A DNA stretch of 48,094 nt from Stutzerimonas stutzeri. GTDB lineage: Bacteria > Pseudomonadota > Gammaproteobacteria > Pseudomonadales > Pseudomonadaceae. Where the stretch lies: positions 1-48,094 of the forward strand of contig NZ_JAAMQZ010000034.1 of the NCBI RefSeq assembly GCF_013522825.1, in the 5' to 3' direction. Each line of letters begins with the position of its first letter. The first letter of the stretch is position 1. The position numbers were made by a program, and so were the translations under genes. The notes beneath the pieces were generated by a model, which worked only from the letters and a program-made list of their open reading frames with translations, was not told where the DNA came from and ran no database searches. This document shows positions 23,986-33,084 of the stretch, piece after piece.

Positions 23986-24453
23986 GTGCGGATCAAGCTG
24001 ATCGCGGTAGGCTCGAAGATGCCGCGCTGGGTCGAGGATGGCTGGCACGAATATGCCCGGCGTCTGCCGTCCGAACTGCCGCTGGAACTGCATGAAATAT
24101 CCCTCAACACACGCGGCAAGAATGCCGACGTGGCACGGTTGATTCGCCAGGAAGGCGAGGCCATGCTGGCCAGGGTTCAGCCGGGCGAACGCATCGTCAC
24201 CCTCGAAGTGACGGGGCGGCCCTGGAGTACCGAGCAGCTGGCGGCTGAGCTGGAGCGCTGGCGGCTCGATGCACGCAACGTCAACCTGATGGTGGGCGGC
24301 CCGGAAGGGCTGGCGCCTGAAGTCTGCGCGCGTAGCGAGCAGCGTTGGTCGCTGTCGCCGCTGACCCTGCCGCATCCGCTGGTGCGTATTCTCATCGGCG
24401 AGCAGATCTACCGTGCCTGGACATTGCTGTCAGGGCACCCTTATCACAAGTGA
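23986..24453 (+). CDS. rlmH: 23S rRNA pseudouridine-1915 N3-methyltransferase RlmH
   Basis: RlmH is a SPOUT-class methyltransferase acting on helix 69 of 23S rRNA in assembled ribosomes. The predicted length of 155 residues matches the family when the GTG at 23986 is used (MRIKLIAVGSKMP). The SAM-knot region is visible as LMVGGPEGL, followed by the conserved C-terminal LPHPLVRILIGEQIYRAWTL and SGHPYHK. AGGA lies about 12 bases upstream. The longer frame from 23911 overlaps rsfS and is not used. Confidence 0.96.
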   Translation: MRIKLIAVGSKMPRWVEDGWHEYARRLPSELPLELHEISLNTRGKNADVARLIRQEGEAMLARVQPGERIVTLEVTGRPWSTEQLAAELERWRLDARNVNLMVGGPEGLAPEVCARSEQRWSLSPLTLPHPLVRILIGEQIYRAWTLLSGHPYHK

Positions 24454-24471
24454 AGTCAGTAATAGCCCAGG

Positions 24472-26361
24472 ATGTCCCAGCCGATTCCCCTGAAAGACCA
24501 CGAAAAGGATGCCCAGCTGGTGCGTCGACGGGTAATCGTGGGCGGGCTGCTGGTGCTGGTGATGACCGCTGTGCTGATCATGCGGATGTACTACCTGCAG
24601 GTGGTGCAGTACGAGCATCACTCGACGCTGTCGGAGAACAATCGCGTTCATGTGCAGCCCATTCCGCCCAATCGTGGACTGATCTTCGATAGAGATGGGC
24701 GGATCATCGCCGATAACCGTCCCAGCTTCAGCCTTACCGTGACCCGCGAGCGTGCCGGTGACTGGCGCAAGACGCTGGATACGGTGGTCGAGGTGCTGCA
24801 GTTGTCCGCCGAGGAGCGCGAGCTGTTCGAGAAACGCGTGCTGCAGGGGCGACGCCCCTTCGAGCCGGTGCCGATCATGTACGAACTGTCCGAGGAGCAG
24901 ATTGCCCGTGTCGCGGTCGATCAGTTCCGGCTCCCTGGGGTCGAGGTCGCGGCGCAGCTGGTCCGTCACTATCCGCAGGGAGAGCATTTCGCTCACTCGG
25001 TCGGCTATGTCGGTCGCATCAACGAGACCGAGCTCAAACAGCTCGATTCGGTCAATTACAGTGGCACGCACCATATCGGCAAGACCGGTGTCGAGAAGTT
25101 CTACGAGGACTCGCTGCATGGCCGGGTCGGCTACGAAGAGGTCGAGACCAACGCCCGTGGCCGCGTGTTGCGGGTGCTCAAGCGCACCGATCCGATTCCC
25201 GGCAAGGACCTGACGCTGACCCTCGACCTGGAACTGCAGGAAGCGGCCGAGGCCGCGCTCGGCGGACGTCGTGGCGCGGTCGTAGCCCTGCAGCCGGCCA
25301 CCGGCGAGGTGCTGGCGATGGTCAGCCAGCCGAGCTTCAACCCCAATCTGTTCGTTACCGGCATCAGCTTCAAGGCCTATGGCGAACTGCGCGACTCGAT
25401 CGACCGCCCGCTGTTCAACCGTGTTCTGCGTGGCCTGTACCCGCCGGGCTCGACCATCAAGCCGATGATGGCAGTGGCCGGTCTCGATACCGGTGTGGTC
25501 ACCGAGAAGAGCAAGGTGTTCGATCCGGGGTTCTTCCAGCTGCCGAACGTGAAGCACAAGTATCGCAACTGGAACCGTGGCGGCGATGGCTGGGTCGATC
25601 TGGAGCTGGCCATCGCCCGTTCCAACGACACCTACTTTTACGATATGGCCCACAAGATGGGCATCGACCGGATGCATGACTACATGACCCGCTTCGGCAT
25701 CGGCCAGCGGGTATCGCTGGACATGTTCGAGGAAACCGCCGGCCTGATGCCCTCGCGCGACTGGAAGCGCGCACGCTATCGCCAGGCCTGGTATCCGGGT
25801 GAAACGGTGATTCTCGGCATCGGTCAGGGTTACATGCAGACCACGCCGCTGCAGCTGGCCCAGGCGACAGCGCTGATGGCTACCCAGGGCAAGTGGATTC
25901 GGCCTCATCTGGCGCGGCGTATCGAGGGCGAGTTGCCGATCGACCCGCAGCCGTTGCCGGATATCGAATTGCGCGATCCGCGCTACTGGGATGCAGCCAT
26001 CAATGGCATGGAGCAGGTGATGCATGGCGCACGCGGCACAGCGAGAAAGGTCGGCGATATGTCGCTGTATCGCATTGCCGGCAAGAGCGGTACAGCGCAA
26101 GTGGTGGCGATCAAGCAGGGCGAGCGCTATGACAGTGGCAAACTCAACGAACGTCATCGTGACCACGCCCTGTTCGTCGCCTTCGCGCCCGTACACGATC
26201 CGCAGATCGCCGTGGCGGTGATGGTGGAGAACGGCGAATCGGGCTCCGGCGTCGCGGCACCGGTGGCCAAGCAGGTGATGGATGCCTGGCTGCTCGATGA
26301 ATACGGGCAACTGAAGGCCGAGTACGCGCTCCCCTTGAGCGCCGAGGCAGGCAAGCCATGA
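24472..26361 (+). CDS. mrdA: Penicillin-binding protein 2 (elongation transpeptidase)
   Basis: This class B PBP crosslinks peptidoglycan during cell elongation, working with RodA. The 629-residue protein has a short cytoplasmic N-terminus, one membrane helix (about 20-42), a pedestal domain, and the transpeptidase domain. The active-site serine is S327 in GSTIKP (S-x-x-K), with SND and KSGTAQ as second and third motifs. Position S327 matches P. aeruginosa PBP2. It starts 18 bases after rlmH, and its TGA overlaps the rodA ATG (ATGA). Confidence 0.97.
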   Translation: MSQPIPLKDHEKDAQLVRRRVIVGGLLVLVMTAVLIMRMYYLQVVQYEHHSTLSENNRVHVQPIPPNRGLIFDRDGRIIADNRPSFSLTVTRERAGDWRKTLDTVVEVLQLSAEERELFEKRVLQGRRPFEPVPIMYELSEEQIARVAVDQFRLPGVEVAAQLVRHYPQGEHFAHSVGYVGRINETELKQLDSVNYSGTHHIGKTGVEKFYEDSLHGRVGYEEVETNARGRVLRVLKRTDPIPGKDLTLTLDLELQEAAEAALGGRRGAVVALQPATGEVLAMVSQPSFNPNLFVTGISFKAYGELRDSIDRPLFNRVLRGLYPPGSTIKPMMAVAGLDTGVVTEKSKVFDPGFFQLPNVKHKYRNWNRGGDGWVDLELAIARSNDTYFYDMAHKMGIDRMHDYMTRFGIGQRVSLDMFEETAGLMPSRDWKRARYRQAWYPGETVILGIGQGYMQTTPLQLAQATALMATQGKWIRPHLARRIEGELPIDPQPLPDIELRDPRYWDAAINGMEQVMHGARGTARKVGDMSLYRIAGKSGTAQVVAIKQGERYDSGKLNERHRDHALFVAFAPVHDPQIAVAVMVENGESGSGVAAPVAKQVMDAWLLDEYGQLKAEYALPLSAEAGKP

Positions 26362-27503
26362 GCGGGACTTTCGACCGAACGCTTTCGACCACCGATGTGA
26401 TGCGCCGCCGCGCGACACTGCTGCAGCGCATGCATATCGATGGTGTGTTGCTGTTGTTGTTGCTGTTGCTGGCGACAGGCAGCCTGTTCATCCTCTATTC
26501 GGCCGGCAGCAAGCACTGGGAGATGCTGATCAAACAGGCCACTTCGTTTGGTATAGGCCTGGCGGCCATGCTGGTCATCGCTCAGTTCGAGCCACGCTTC
26601 ATGGCGCGCTGGGTGCCGCTGGGCTATCTGGCGGTGGTGGCGCTGCTGTTCGGGGTGGAGTTCTTCGGCTACACGGCGATGGGCGCGACCCGCTGGATCA
26701 ATATCCCCGGGGTGATTCGCTTCCAGCCGTCGGAATTCATGAAAATCATCATGCCGATGACGATTGCCTGGTATCTGTCTACCCGTGCGTTGCCGCCCGG
26801 CGTCAAGCACACGGCCATCAGCCTGTGTCTGATCCTGGTGCCTTTCGCGCTGATCCTCAAACAGCCGGATCTGGGCACTGCATTGCTGGTGATGGTGTCC
26901 GGCGCCTTCGTGCTGTTTATCGCCGGCCTGCGCTGGCGCTGGGTTTTCGGTGCGCTGGCGGCGCTGGTGCCGGTTGCCGTGGGGATGTGGTATTTCGTCC
27001 TGCACAACTATCAGAAACAGCGTGTACTGACCTTTCTCGACCCGGAAAGCGATCCGCTGGGCACCGGCTGGAACATCATCCAGTCCAAGGCTGCAATCGG
27101 CTCGGGCGGCGTGTTCGGAAAGGGCTGGCTGCTGGGCACCCAGTCTCATCTGGATTTTTTGCCCGAAAGCCATACGGACTTTATCATTGCCGTCCTGGCC
27201 GAGGAGTTCGGCCTGGTTGGCGTCTGCCTGCTGCTGCTGGTCTATCTGTTGTTGATTGCGCGCAGCCTGATCATCACGGTCCAGGCGCAGACGCTGTTCG
27301 GCAAGCTGCTTGCCGGTGCGCTGACCATGACATTTTTCATTTATGTTTTCATCAACATCGGTATGGTCAGCGGGCTGCTGCCGGTAGTGGGTGTGCCGCT
27401 GCCCTTTATCAGTTTTGGTGGAACGTCATTGGTGACCCTGCTGGCGGGGTTCGGGGTTTTGATGTCGATCCACACCCATCGCAAGTGGATCGCGCAGGTT
27501 TAG
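26358..27503 (+). CDS. rodA: Rod-shape glycosyltransferase RodA
   Basis: RodA is the SEDS-family peptidoglycan polymerase of the elongasome and pairs with PBP2. The 381-residue protein has about 10 membrane helices. Family motifs are seen: GATRWINIPGVIRFQPSEF, KQPDLGTALL, FLPESHTDFI and the C-terminal PVVGVPLPFISFGGTSLVTL. A run of leucine codons forms the first helix. The start overlaps mrdA by 4 bases, and mltB begins 1 base after the stop. Confidence 0.97.
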   Translation: MSGTFDRTLSTTDVMRRRATLLQRMHIDGVLLLLLLLLATGSLFILYSAGSKHWEMLIKQATSFGIGLAAMLVIAQFEPRFMARWVPLGYLAVVALLFGVEFFGYTAMGATRWINIPGVIRFQPSEFMKIIMPMTIAWYLSTRALPPGVKHTAISLCLILVPFALILKQPDLGTALLVMVSGAFVLFIAGLRWRWVFGALAALVPVAVGMWYFVLHNYQKQRVLTFLDPESDPLGTGWNIIQSKAAIGSGGVFGKGWLLGTQSHLDFLPESHTDFIIAVLAEEFGLVGVCLLLLVYLLLIARSLIITVQAQTLFGKLLAGALTMTFFIYVFINIGMVSGLLPVVGVPLPFISFGGTSLVTLLAGFGVLMSIHTHRKWIAQV

Positions 27504-27504
27504 A

Positions 27505-28524
27505 GTGAATGTCTTGAAATCACTACGTAATACCCGGTTGACGCGTGTGCTCTGCGGCGTGGGCCTCTTTGGTGTGCTCGCCGGCACTCAGCTGGTTGAC
27601 GCAGCCGACTACGAAGGCGAGAAGGTCGCCGAGTTCGTCCGCGAAATGACCCAGGATTACGGTTTTGTCAGTGAGCAGCTGGTCGATCTGCTGGCCCAGG
27701 CGGAGCGCAAGCAAGGGATTCTCGACGCCATCTCGCGACCGGCCGAGCGGGTCAAGCCCTGGAAGGAATACCGGCCCATCTTCCTGACTGATTCGCGCGT
27801 GGCCCAGGGTGTCGATTTCTGGCGCGAGAACGAAGCCGCGCTGGCGCGTGCCGAAGCCGACTTTGGCGTACCCGCTGAAGTGATCGTATCGATCATCGGT
27901 GTGGAAACCTTTTATGGCCGCAATACCGGCAGCCACCGGGTCATCGATGCACTGGCCACGCTGGGCTTCGATTATCCTCCGCGCCAGCCGTTCTTTCGCC
28001 AGCAACTCAAGGAGTTCCTGTTGCTGACGCGTGAAGAACAGGTCGATCCGTTGACGCTTACCGGCTCGTATGCCGGTGCCATGGGGCTGCCGCAGTTCAT
28101 GCCGAGCAGCTTCCGCGCCTATGCGGTGGACTTCGATGATGATGGTCGCATCGACATCTGGAAAAACCCCACGGATGCCATCGGCAGCGCCGCAAATTAT
28201 TTCAAGCAGCACGGCTGGAAAGCCGGCGAGCCGGTCGTGGCGCGCGCCACGGTAAAGGGCGAACGGCATGCCGAAGGCCTCACCGAGGGTCTGGAGCCGG
28301 TCCTGAAGGCTGCCGAACTGCACGAGCTGGGCTGGCACAGCGACGACACGATCGCCGACGACACGGCGGTGACCGCCTTCCGCCTGGAGGGGGCCGAGGG
28401 TGACGAGTACTGGATCGGCCTGCCGAACTTCTATGTCATCACGCGCTACAACCGCAGCGTCATGTATGCCATGGCGGTGCATCAGCTCGCCGAACAGCTC
28501 GCCGAAGCCAAGGGGGCGCAATGA
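27505..28524 (+). CDS. mltB: Lytic murein transglycosylase B (SltB1-like)
   Basis: This enzyme cleaves the MurNAc-GlcNAc bond with formation of 1,6-anhydro-MurNAc. The 339-residue protein has an N-terminal signal peptide ending near VDA-AD, without a lipobox, so it should be soluble periplasmic like P. aeruginosa SltB1 (PA4001). The catalytic glutamate is E134 in IIGVETFYGRNTG, and the substrate-groove motif YAGAMGLPQFMPSSFR follows. The start is GTG at 27505, 1 base after the rodA stop. Its TGA overlaps the rlpA ATG, so the elongasome, mltB and rlpA are tightly linked. Confidence 0.95.
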   Translation: MNVLKSLRNTRLTRVLCGVGLFGVLAGTQLVDAADYEGEKVAEFVREMTQDYGFVSEQLVDLLAQAERKQGILDAISRPAERVKPWKEYRPIFLTDSRVAQGVDFWRENEAALARAEADFGVPAEVIVSIIGVETFYGRNTGSHRVIDALATLGFDYPPRQPFFRQQLKEFLLLTREEQVDPLTLTGSYAGAMGLPQFMPSSFRAYAVDFDDDGRIDIWKNPTDAIGSAANYFKQHGWKAGEPVVARATVKGERHAEGLTEGLEPVLKAAELHELGWHSDDTIADDTAVTAFRLEGAEGDEYWIGLPNFYVITRYNRSVMYAMAVHQLAEQLAEAKGAQ

Positions 28525-29513
28525 CTAGTCTGCAGATGCGGCTGCTGGGATTGGTGACGGCCATTTCGCTGGTCGTCGGCTGCTCCTCCAAACCACCTTC
28601 GTCACCTCCTGCAGTGGTGAAGGGCGGCGCTATCAGCGGCCCGGAAAGCTATTCGCGGCCACATCAGGATGGCGCACCCTGGTGGGACGTGGATGTATCG
28701 GCGATTCCCGATGCGGTGCCGACGCCCCATTTCGGCCCGTTCAAGGCCAATCCCTATACGGTGCTGGGCAAGACCTATTATCCGATAGGTGATGGGCGCA
28801 ACTACCGGGAGACCGGTACGGCGTCCTGGTACGGCACCAAGTTTCACGGGCAGCCGACCGCCAATGGCGAGAAGTACGATCTGTACGGCATGAGCGCCGC
28901 GCACAAGACCTTGCCGCTGCCCAGTTATGTCCGGGTGACCAATATCGACAACGGCAAGACCGTGGTGCTGCGGGTCAATGATCGCGGTCCGTTCTATTCG
29001 GATCGCATCATCGACCTGTCCTTCGCTGCGGCAAAAAAGCTGAACTTCGCCGAGTCGGGAACGGCGCGGGTCAAGGTCGAGGGCATCGACCCCGTGCAGT
29101 GGTGGGCCGACCGCGGCCAGCAGCCTCCAATGGTCCTGGCCCAGCCGCAGAAGGTTGCCAGCAAGCCTGCCGCCAGCACGCTGGCCCAGCCGGTCGAACA
29201 GTACACGCCGCCACCGGCGCAGCATGCCGGTGCTACGCTGCCGGTGGAAGTCGGCAACGACGGTGGCGCTGTCGCATCCGGCCTGTTTCTGCAGGTCGGC
29301 GCATTCGCCAACCCGGATGCCGCCCAGTTGCTGCGCGACAAGCTCAGCGGCATGACCGGCGCGCCGGTATTCGTCAGCTCGGTGGTCCATCGCGAGCAGG
29401 TGTTGCATCGGGTTCGCCTTGGCCCCATCGACTCGGTGGACGAGGCCGAGCAGATCGAGCAGAGCGTGCGTCTCGCCAACCTCGGTCAGCCACGGCGGGT
29501 GCGAGGCGAATGA
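28521..29513 (+). CDS. rlpA: Septal ring lytic transglycosylase RlpA
   Basis: This is an outer-membrane lipoprotein that cleaves denuded glycan strands during division and chaining. The 330-residue protein has a lipobox LVVGC with C21 as the lipidated residue. The double-psi beta-barrel (RlpA-like) domain is at about 90-190 (GTASWYGTKFHGQPTANGEK; VNDRGPF), followed by a proline/alanine/glutamine-rich linker and a C-terminal SPOR domain (about 250-330; LFLQVGAFANPDAA) that binds septal denuded peptidoglycan. It overlaps mltB by 4 bases. Confidence 0.96.
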   Translation: MTSLQMRLLGLVTAISLVVGCSSKPPSSPPAVVKGGAISGPESYSRPHQDGAPWWDVDVSAIPDAVPTPHFGPFKANPYTVLGKTYYPIGDGRNYRETGTASWYGTKFHGQPTANGEKYDLYGMSAAHKTLPLPSYVRVTNIDNGKTVVLRVNDRGPFYSDRIIDLSFAAAKKLNFAESGTARVKVEGIDPVQWWADRGQQPPMVLAQPQKVASKPAASTLAQPVEQYTPPPAQHAGATLPVEVGNDGGAVASGLFLQVGAFANPDAAQLLRDKLSGMTGAPVFVSSVVHREQVLHRVRLGPIDSVDEAEQIEQSVRLANLGQPRRVRGE

Positions 29514-29575
29514 TGTGCCGTAGCGGAACCCATGACACCGATTCTGTTTTGCCTATATCCATTTTCGAGAGAGCA

Positions 29576-30733
29576 ATGACTATCACCACCTTCGTGCATC
29601 GCCTGTTTCTTCTTGTCCTGCTGACGGTGGCGCCGGTTGCGCTGGCCCAGCCGGTCATCCCTTCAGCGCCACAACTGGCGGCCAAATCCTACGTGCTGAT
29701 GGATGCCGCCAGCGGCAAGGTACTGGTGGAGAGCGGCGGCGACGAGCGCCTGCCCCCCGCCAGCCTGACCAAGTTGATGACCGCCTACATCGCCACCCTG
29801 GAAATCCAGAAGGGCAAGATTGCCGAGAGCGACATGGTCACCGTCAGCGAAAAGGCCTGGCGCACCGGCGGCTCGCGGATGTTCATCCAGGTCAATACCC
29901 AGGTTTCGGTGGACGACCTGCTGCACGGCATCATCATCCAGTCCGGCAACGATGCCAGCGTGGCCATGGCCGAGTACATCGCCGGCAGCGAGGAAGCCTT
30001 CGCCGACCTGATGAACGCCGCCGCGCAGCGTCTGGGCATGAGCAACACTCACTTCGTCAACTCCACCGGCCTGCCGCACCCGGAGCACTACTCTTCGGCC
30101 TCCGACATGGCCAAGCTGGCTCGTGCGATCATCTACGAGGACCCGGCGCACTACGATATCTACGCGCAGAAGGAATTTCTCTGGAACAACATCAAGCAGC
30201 CTAACCGCAACCTGCTGCTGTGGCGCGACAAGACGGTCGATGGCCTGAAGACCGGGCATACCGAAGAGGCGGGTTACTGCCTGGTGGCTTCGGCGGTACG
30301 CGACGGCATGCGTCTGATCAGCGTGGTGTTCGGCACCAGCAGCGAGCAGGCGCGCGCCGCTGAGACACAGAAGCTGCTGACCTACGGTTTCCGCTTCTTC
30401 GAGACACGCACTTTCTACCAGCAGGGCGTCGAGCTGGCCAAATCCCGTGTCTGGAAAGGCCAGCAGGATCAGGTCAGCGCCGGACTGGCCGAGGATCTGA
30501 CTCTGACCCTGCCGCGCGGCCAGCTGGACAAGCTGCAGGCTGGCATGGCCTTCAACCCCGAGCTGACCGCACCCATCCAGCAGGGTGATGTGATTGGCAA
30601 GGTCGAGGTCAGCCTCAACGATCAGGTGCTGCACAGCTCTGACCTGATCGCTCTGCAAACGGTTGAAGAAGGTGGGCTGTTCCGTCGGTTTTGGGATAGC
30701 ATTCGATTGTTCTTCTTCAACCTATTCAACTGA
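29576..30733 (+). CDS. dacC: D-alanyl-D-alanine carboxypeptidase (PBP5/6 type)
   Basis: This enzyme trims the terminal D-Ala from peptidoglycan stem peptides. The 385-residue precursor has a signal peptide (cleavage after ALA-QPV). It then has the S11 peptidase domain with S63-x-x-K66 (ASLTK), SGN and KTG, a PBP5 C-terminal beta domain, and a C-terminal amphipathic anchor (FRRFWDSIRLFFFNLFN). The ATG at 29576 has GAGAG upstream; the longer frame from 29099 lies within rlpA and is not real. Named dacC by the P. aeruginosa convention (PA3999); it is the dacA homologue of E. coli. Confidence 0.95.
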   Translation: MTITTFVHRLFLLVLLTVAPVALAQPVIPSAPQLAAKSYVLMDAASGKVLVESGGDERLPPASLTKLMTAYIATLEIQKGKIAESDMVTVSEKAWRTGGSRMFIQVNTQVSVDDLLHGIIIQSGNDASVAMAEYIAGSEEAFADLMNAAAQRLGMSNTHFVNSTGLPHPEHYSSASDMAKLARAIIYEDPAHYDIYAQKEFLWNNIKQPNRNLLLWRDKTVDGLKTGHTEEAGYCLVASAVRDGMRLISVVFGTSSEQARAAETQKLLTYGFRFFETRTFYQQGVELAKSRVWKGQQDQVSAGLAEDLTLTLPRGQLDKLQAGMAFNPELTAPIQQGDVIGKVEVSLNDQVLHSSDLIALQTVEEGGLFRRFWDSIRLFFFNLFN

Positions 30734-30745
30734 CAACCCTTGCGT

Positions 30746-30771
30746 GCGTCCTGGCCACCCCGCCAGGATGC
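30746..30771 (+). other. Hairpin between dacC and ybeD
   Basis: GCGTCCTGGC at 30746-30755 pairs with GCCAGGATGC at 30762-30771 (one G-U pair), with a 6-base loop and no U tract. It lies 28 bases before the ybeD ATG and could be an RNA processing or attenuation site. Confidence 0.35.
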
Positions 30772-30799
30772 GCTTGCGGATCACGAGTCCGTCACAGCC

Positions 30800-31084
30800 A
30801 TGAACGAAAGTACAAGCGATACACAGGCGCCAAAAATCGAATTCCCCTGCGAGCGTTACCCGATCAAGGTAATCGGCGAGGCCGGAGAGGGTTTCCGCGA
30901 GGCAGTGGTCGAGGTGATACGTCGGCACGCACCGGATTTCGATGAAACCACACTGGTGATACGCGACAGCCGTAACGGGCGCTTCCTCTCCGTCCAGGTG
31001 CTGATCACCGCGACTGGAGTCGAACAGCTGCAGGCGATTCACGTCGACCTGCGTGCAACCGGGCGCGTGCAAATGGTGCTCTGA
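30800..31084 (+). CDS. ybeD: DUF493 protein YbeD
   Basis: This is a small (94-residue) protein of the YbeD/DUF493 family with an ACT-like fold. Its function is unclear; it is consistently found between dacA/dacC and lipB. Family features are IEFPCERYPIKVIGEAGEGF and the C-terminal HVDLRATGRVQMVL. I chose the ATG at 30800 (MNESTSD) from homologue lengths over the frame from 30740. It lies 66 bases after dacC. Confidence 0.9.
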   Translation: MNESTSDTQAPKIEFPCERYPIKVIGEAGEGFREAVVEVIRRHAPDFDETTLVIRDSRNGRFLSVQVLITATGVEQLQAIHVDLRATGRVQMVL

Positions 31085-31142
31085 TGAGCGCCGCCTTCCT
31101 GCACGCCAGGCTGCCTGTGCGAAGCGCCTTCGGAGCCCGTCG

Positions 31143-31799
31143 ATGAGCGGCTCCGTGCTCGGCGTACGAGAGCTTGGTCTGACCGAATATGAGCCTGCAT
31201 GGCAGGCCATGCAGCGCTTCACCAATACGCGCGGCCCAGCCAGCGACGACGAGATCTGGCTGTTGCAGCATCTGCCGGTGTTCACTCAGGGGCAGGCCGG
31301 CAAGGCCGAGCATCTGTTACTGCCCGGCGACATTCCGGTGGTGCAGGCCGACCGTGGCGGTCAGGTGACCTATCATGGCCCAGGGCAGTTGGTGTGTTAC
31401 CTGTTGCTGGATGTCAGGCGTCTGGGGATCGGCGTGCGTGAACTGGTCAGCCGCATCGAGCAAAGCCTGATCGATCTGCTTGCCAGCTACGATGTGCAGG
31501 CCGTAGCCAGGCCCGATGCGCCTGGTGTCTACGTCAACGGCGCGAAGATCGCATCCCTCGGCCTGCGAATCCGCAACGGTCGCTCATTTCATGGCCTGGC
31601 GCTGAACGTGGACATGGATCTGGAACCCTTCGGACGGATCAATCCCTGCGGCTACGCCGGCATGAGCATGACCCAGCTGGCCGATCTGGTCGCTGGACCG
31701 GTAGCGTTTTCCGAGGTCAGTGCCCGCCTGCGTGAACAGCTGGTCAAGCACCTCGGTTACACGCAGCAGCAGACGCTGACGGGCGCAATAGATTGCTAA
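31143..31799 (+). CDS. lipB: Octanoyl-ACP:protein transferase LipB
   Basis: LipB moves octanoate from acyl carrier protein to lipoyl domains, the first step of lipoate assembly. The 218-residue protein has a thioester-forming cysteine C169 in NPCGYAGM (same number as in E. coli) and the catalytic lysine in VNGAKIASLG. GGAG lies about 7 bases before the ATG at 31143. lipA follows on the opposite strand, so the two genes are convergent here, whereas in E. coli they read the same way. Confidence 0.96.
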   Translation: MSGSVLGVRELGLTEYEPAWQAMQRFTNTRGPASDDEIWLLQHLPVFTQGQAGKAEHLLLPGDIPVVQADRGGQVTYHGPGQLVCYLLLDVRRLGIGVRELVSRIEQSLIDLLASYDVQAVARPDAPGVYVNGAKIASLGLRIRNGRSFHGLALNVDMDLEPFGRINPCGYAGMSMTQLADLVAGPVAFSEVSARLREQLVKHLGYTQQQTLTGAIDC

Positions 31800-31817
31800 G
31801 AAGCATGGCGGATATGA

Positions 31818-31840
31818 AACGCCTGCCTCCAGCAGGCGTT
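31818..31840 (+). terminator. Stem-loop after lipB
   Basis: AACGCCTGC at 31818-31826 and GCAGGCGTT at 31832-31840 form a perfect 9-bp stem with a CTCCA loop, followed by ATT. It lies 19 bases after the lipB stop, between convergent lipB and lipA, so it may end transcription from either side. The U tract is poor. Confidence 0.55.
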
Positions 31841-31858
31841 ATTCGGCCCGATCGGCCC

Positions 31859-31893
31859 GTAGCCTGGATTAGCCGAAGGCGTAATCCGGGTTT
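31859..31893. repeat. GTCGGATTACGCC-family palindrome next to lipA
   Basis: GTAGCCTGGATTAGCCGAAG continues GCGTAATCC, a reverse-oriented member of the family seen at 203-236, 14414-14446 and 42146-42198. It abuts the lipA stop codon at 31894. Confidence 0.6.
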
Positions 31894-32946
31894 TCAGTTC
31901 AGGTTGAGTGCCGGAATCAGGCTGCTGTCGAACGCCTGGCCCGGCACGGGCACCGGGGCGGCCAGGCCCAGGTTGTTCTTCTCGAACACCCGGTCGGCCC
32001 GGTAGCTGGAGCGCACCAGCGGGCCCGCGGCGACTTCCATAAAGCCCTTTTCCAGGCCGATATCGCGCAAGCGGTTGAATTCTTCCGGGCTGACCCAGCG
32101 TTTGACCGGCAGGTGGTTGCGGGTCGGCTGCAGGTACTGGCCGAGGGTGAGAATATCCACGCCGATGGCGCGCAGGTCATCCATGGTCTGCAGCACTTCC
32201 TCGTCGCTTTCGCCCAGGCCCAGCATCAGGCTGGTCTTGGTCAGCAAATCCGGACGATGGCGCTTGGCGTGCTCCAGCACGCGCAGGGTCTTCTCGTAGC
32301 CGGCGCGGGGGTCGCGTACTTCATGGGTCAGGCGTTTGACCGTCTCGACGTTTTGCGCGAAGACTTCCAGGCCTGAGTCCGCTACACGTTCGATGGCTTG
32401 CAGGTCGCCGTCGAAGTCCGGGGTCAGGGCCTCGACTACCACCTGCGGGGTGCGCTCCTTGATGGCGCGTACACAGGCGGCGTAGTGTGCGGCACCGCCG
32501 TCGTCCAGATCGTCGCGGTCCACCGAGGTCAACACGATATAGCGCAGCGCCATCAGCTCTACCGACTTGGCGGTGTTCTGTGGCTCCTCCTGATCCAGCC
32601 AGCCGTTGGGGTTGCCGGTATCCACCGCGCAGAAGCGGCACGCGCGGGTGCACACCGAGCCCATCAGCATGATGGTGGCGGTACCGTTGGACCAGCATTC
32701 GCCCATGTTCGGACAGTGGGATTCCTGGCACACGGTGCTCAGCCGATGTTCGCCGACATTGCGCTTGACCGCTTCGAAGCGGCTACCGCTGGGAGCCTTG
32801 ACCCGCAGCCACTTGGGCTTGGGTTCGAACACCTGGGGATCGCTCGAGGCGCGGCGCTTCTGCCCGTCCTTGATCGCGGTGATGCCCTGAGTGGTGCGGA
32901 ATTTTTCGCCGCTGGCAACGGTTTTGGGCTGGGAGATATCGGACAT
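31894..32946 (-). CDS. lipA: Lipoyl synthase LipA
   Basis: This radical SAM enzyme inserts two sulfurs into protein-bound octanoate to make lipoate. The 350-residue protein carries both iron-sulfur sites: the auxiliary cluster cysteines C73, C78 and C84 (TVCQESHCPNMGEC) and the SAM cluster C99-x3-C103-x2-C106. A conserved C-terminal region with VRSSYRAD contains the serine ligand of the auxiliary cluster. It acts after LipB (31143-31799), which is convergent here. Confidence 0.97.
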   Translation of the reverse strand: MSDISQPKTVASGEKFRTTQGITAIKDGQKRRASSDPQVFEPKPKWLRVKAPSGSRFEAVKRNVGEHRLSTVCQESHCPNMGECWSNGTATIMLMGSVCTRACRFCAVDTGNPNGWLDQEEPQNTAKSVELMALRYIVLTSVDRDDLDDGGAAHYAACVRAIKERTPQVVVEALTPDFDGDLQAIERVADSGLEVFAQNVETVKRLTHEVRDPRAGYEKTLRVLEHAKRHRPDLLTKTSLMLGLGESDEEVLQTMDDLRAIGVDILTLGQYLQPTRNHLPVKRWVSPEEFNRLRDIGLEKGFMEVAAGPLVRSSYRADRVFEKNNLGLAAPVPVPGQAFDSSLIPALNLN

Positions 32947-33084
32947 CGGCTTTCTGGGCTCCGCTAGAGGCTCCGTGGACGAGGCGGCTCGTGGCCGCCG
33001 CGCAGTTTATCACAGGCACTGACCGTTGATTGAGGGTGCCCGCGCAGAGCAGGGGAACGTTCATCAATCGAAGCAGCCGCTTGA

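Noticed and set aside
24430..26418. 662-codon open frame on the minus strand opposite mrdA
   Set aside because: Composition (H, Q, R, D rich) and complete overlap with mrdA, which has all PBP motifs, mark it as an antisense shadow.
29099..29575. Extended N-terminus of the carboxypeptidase
   Set aside because: The upstream frame lies inside rlpA, and the protein has a clear signal peptide starting at the ATG at 29576.
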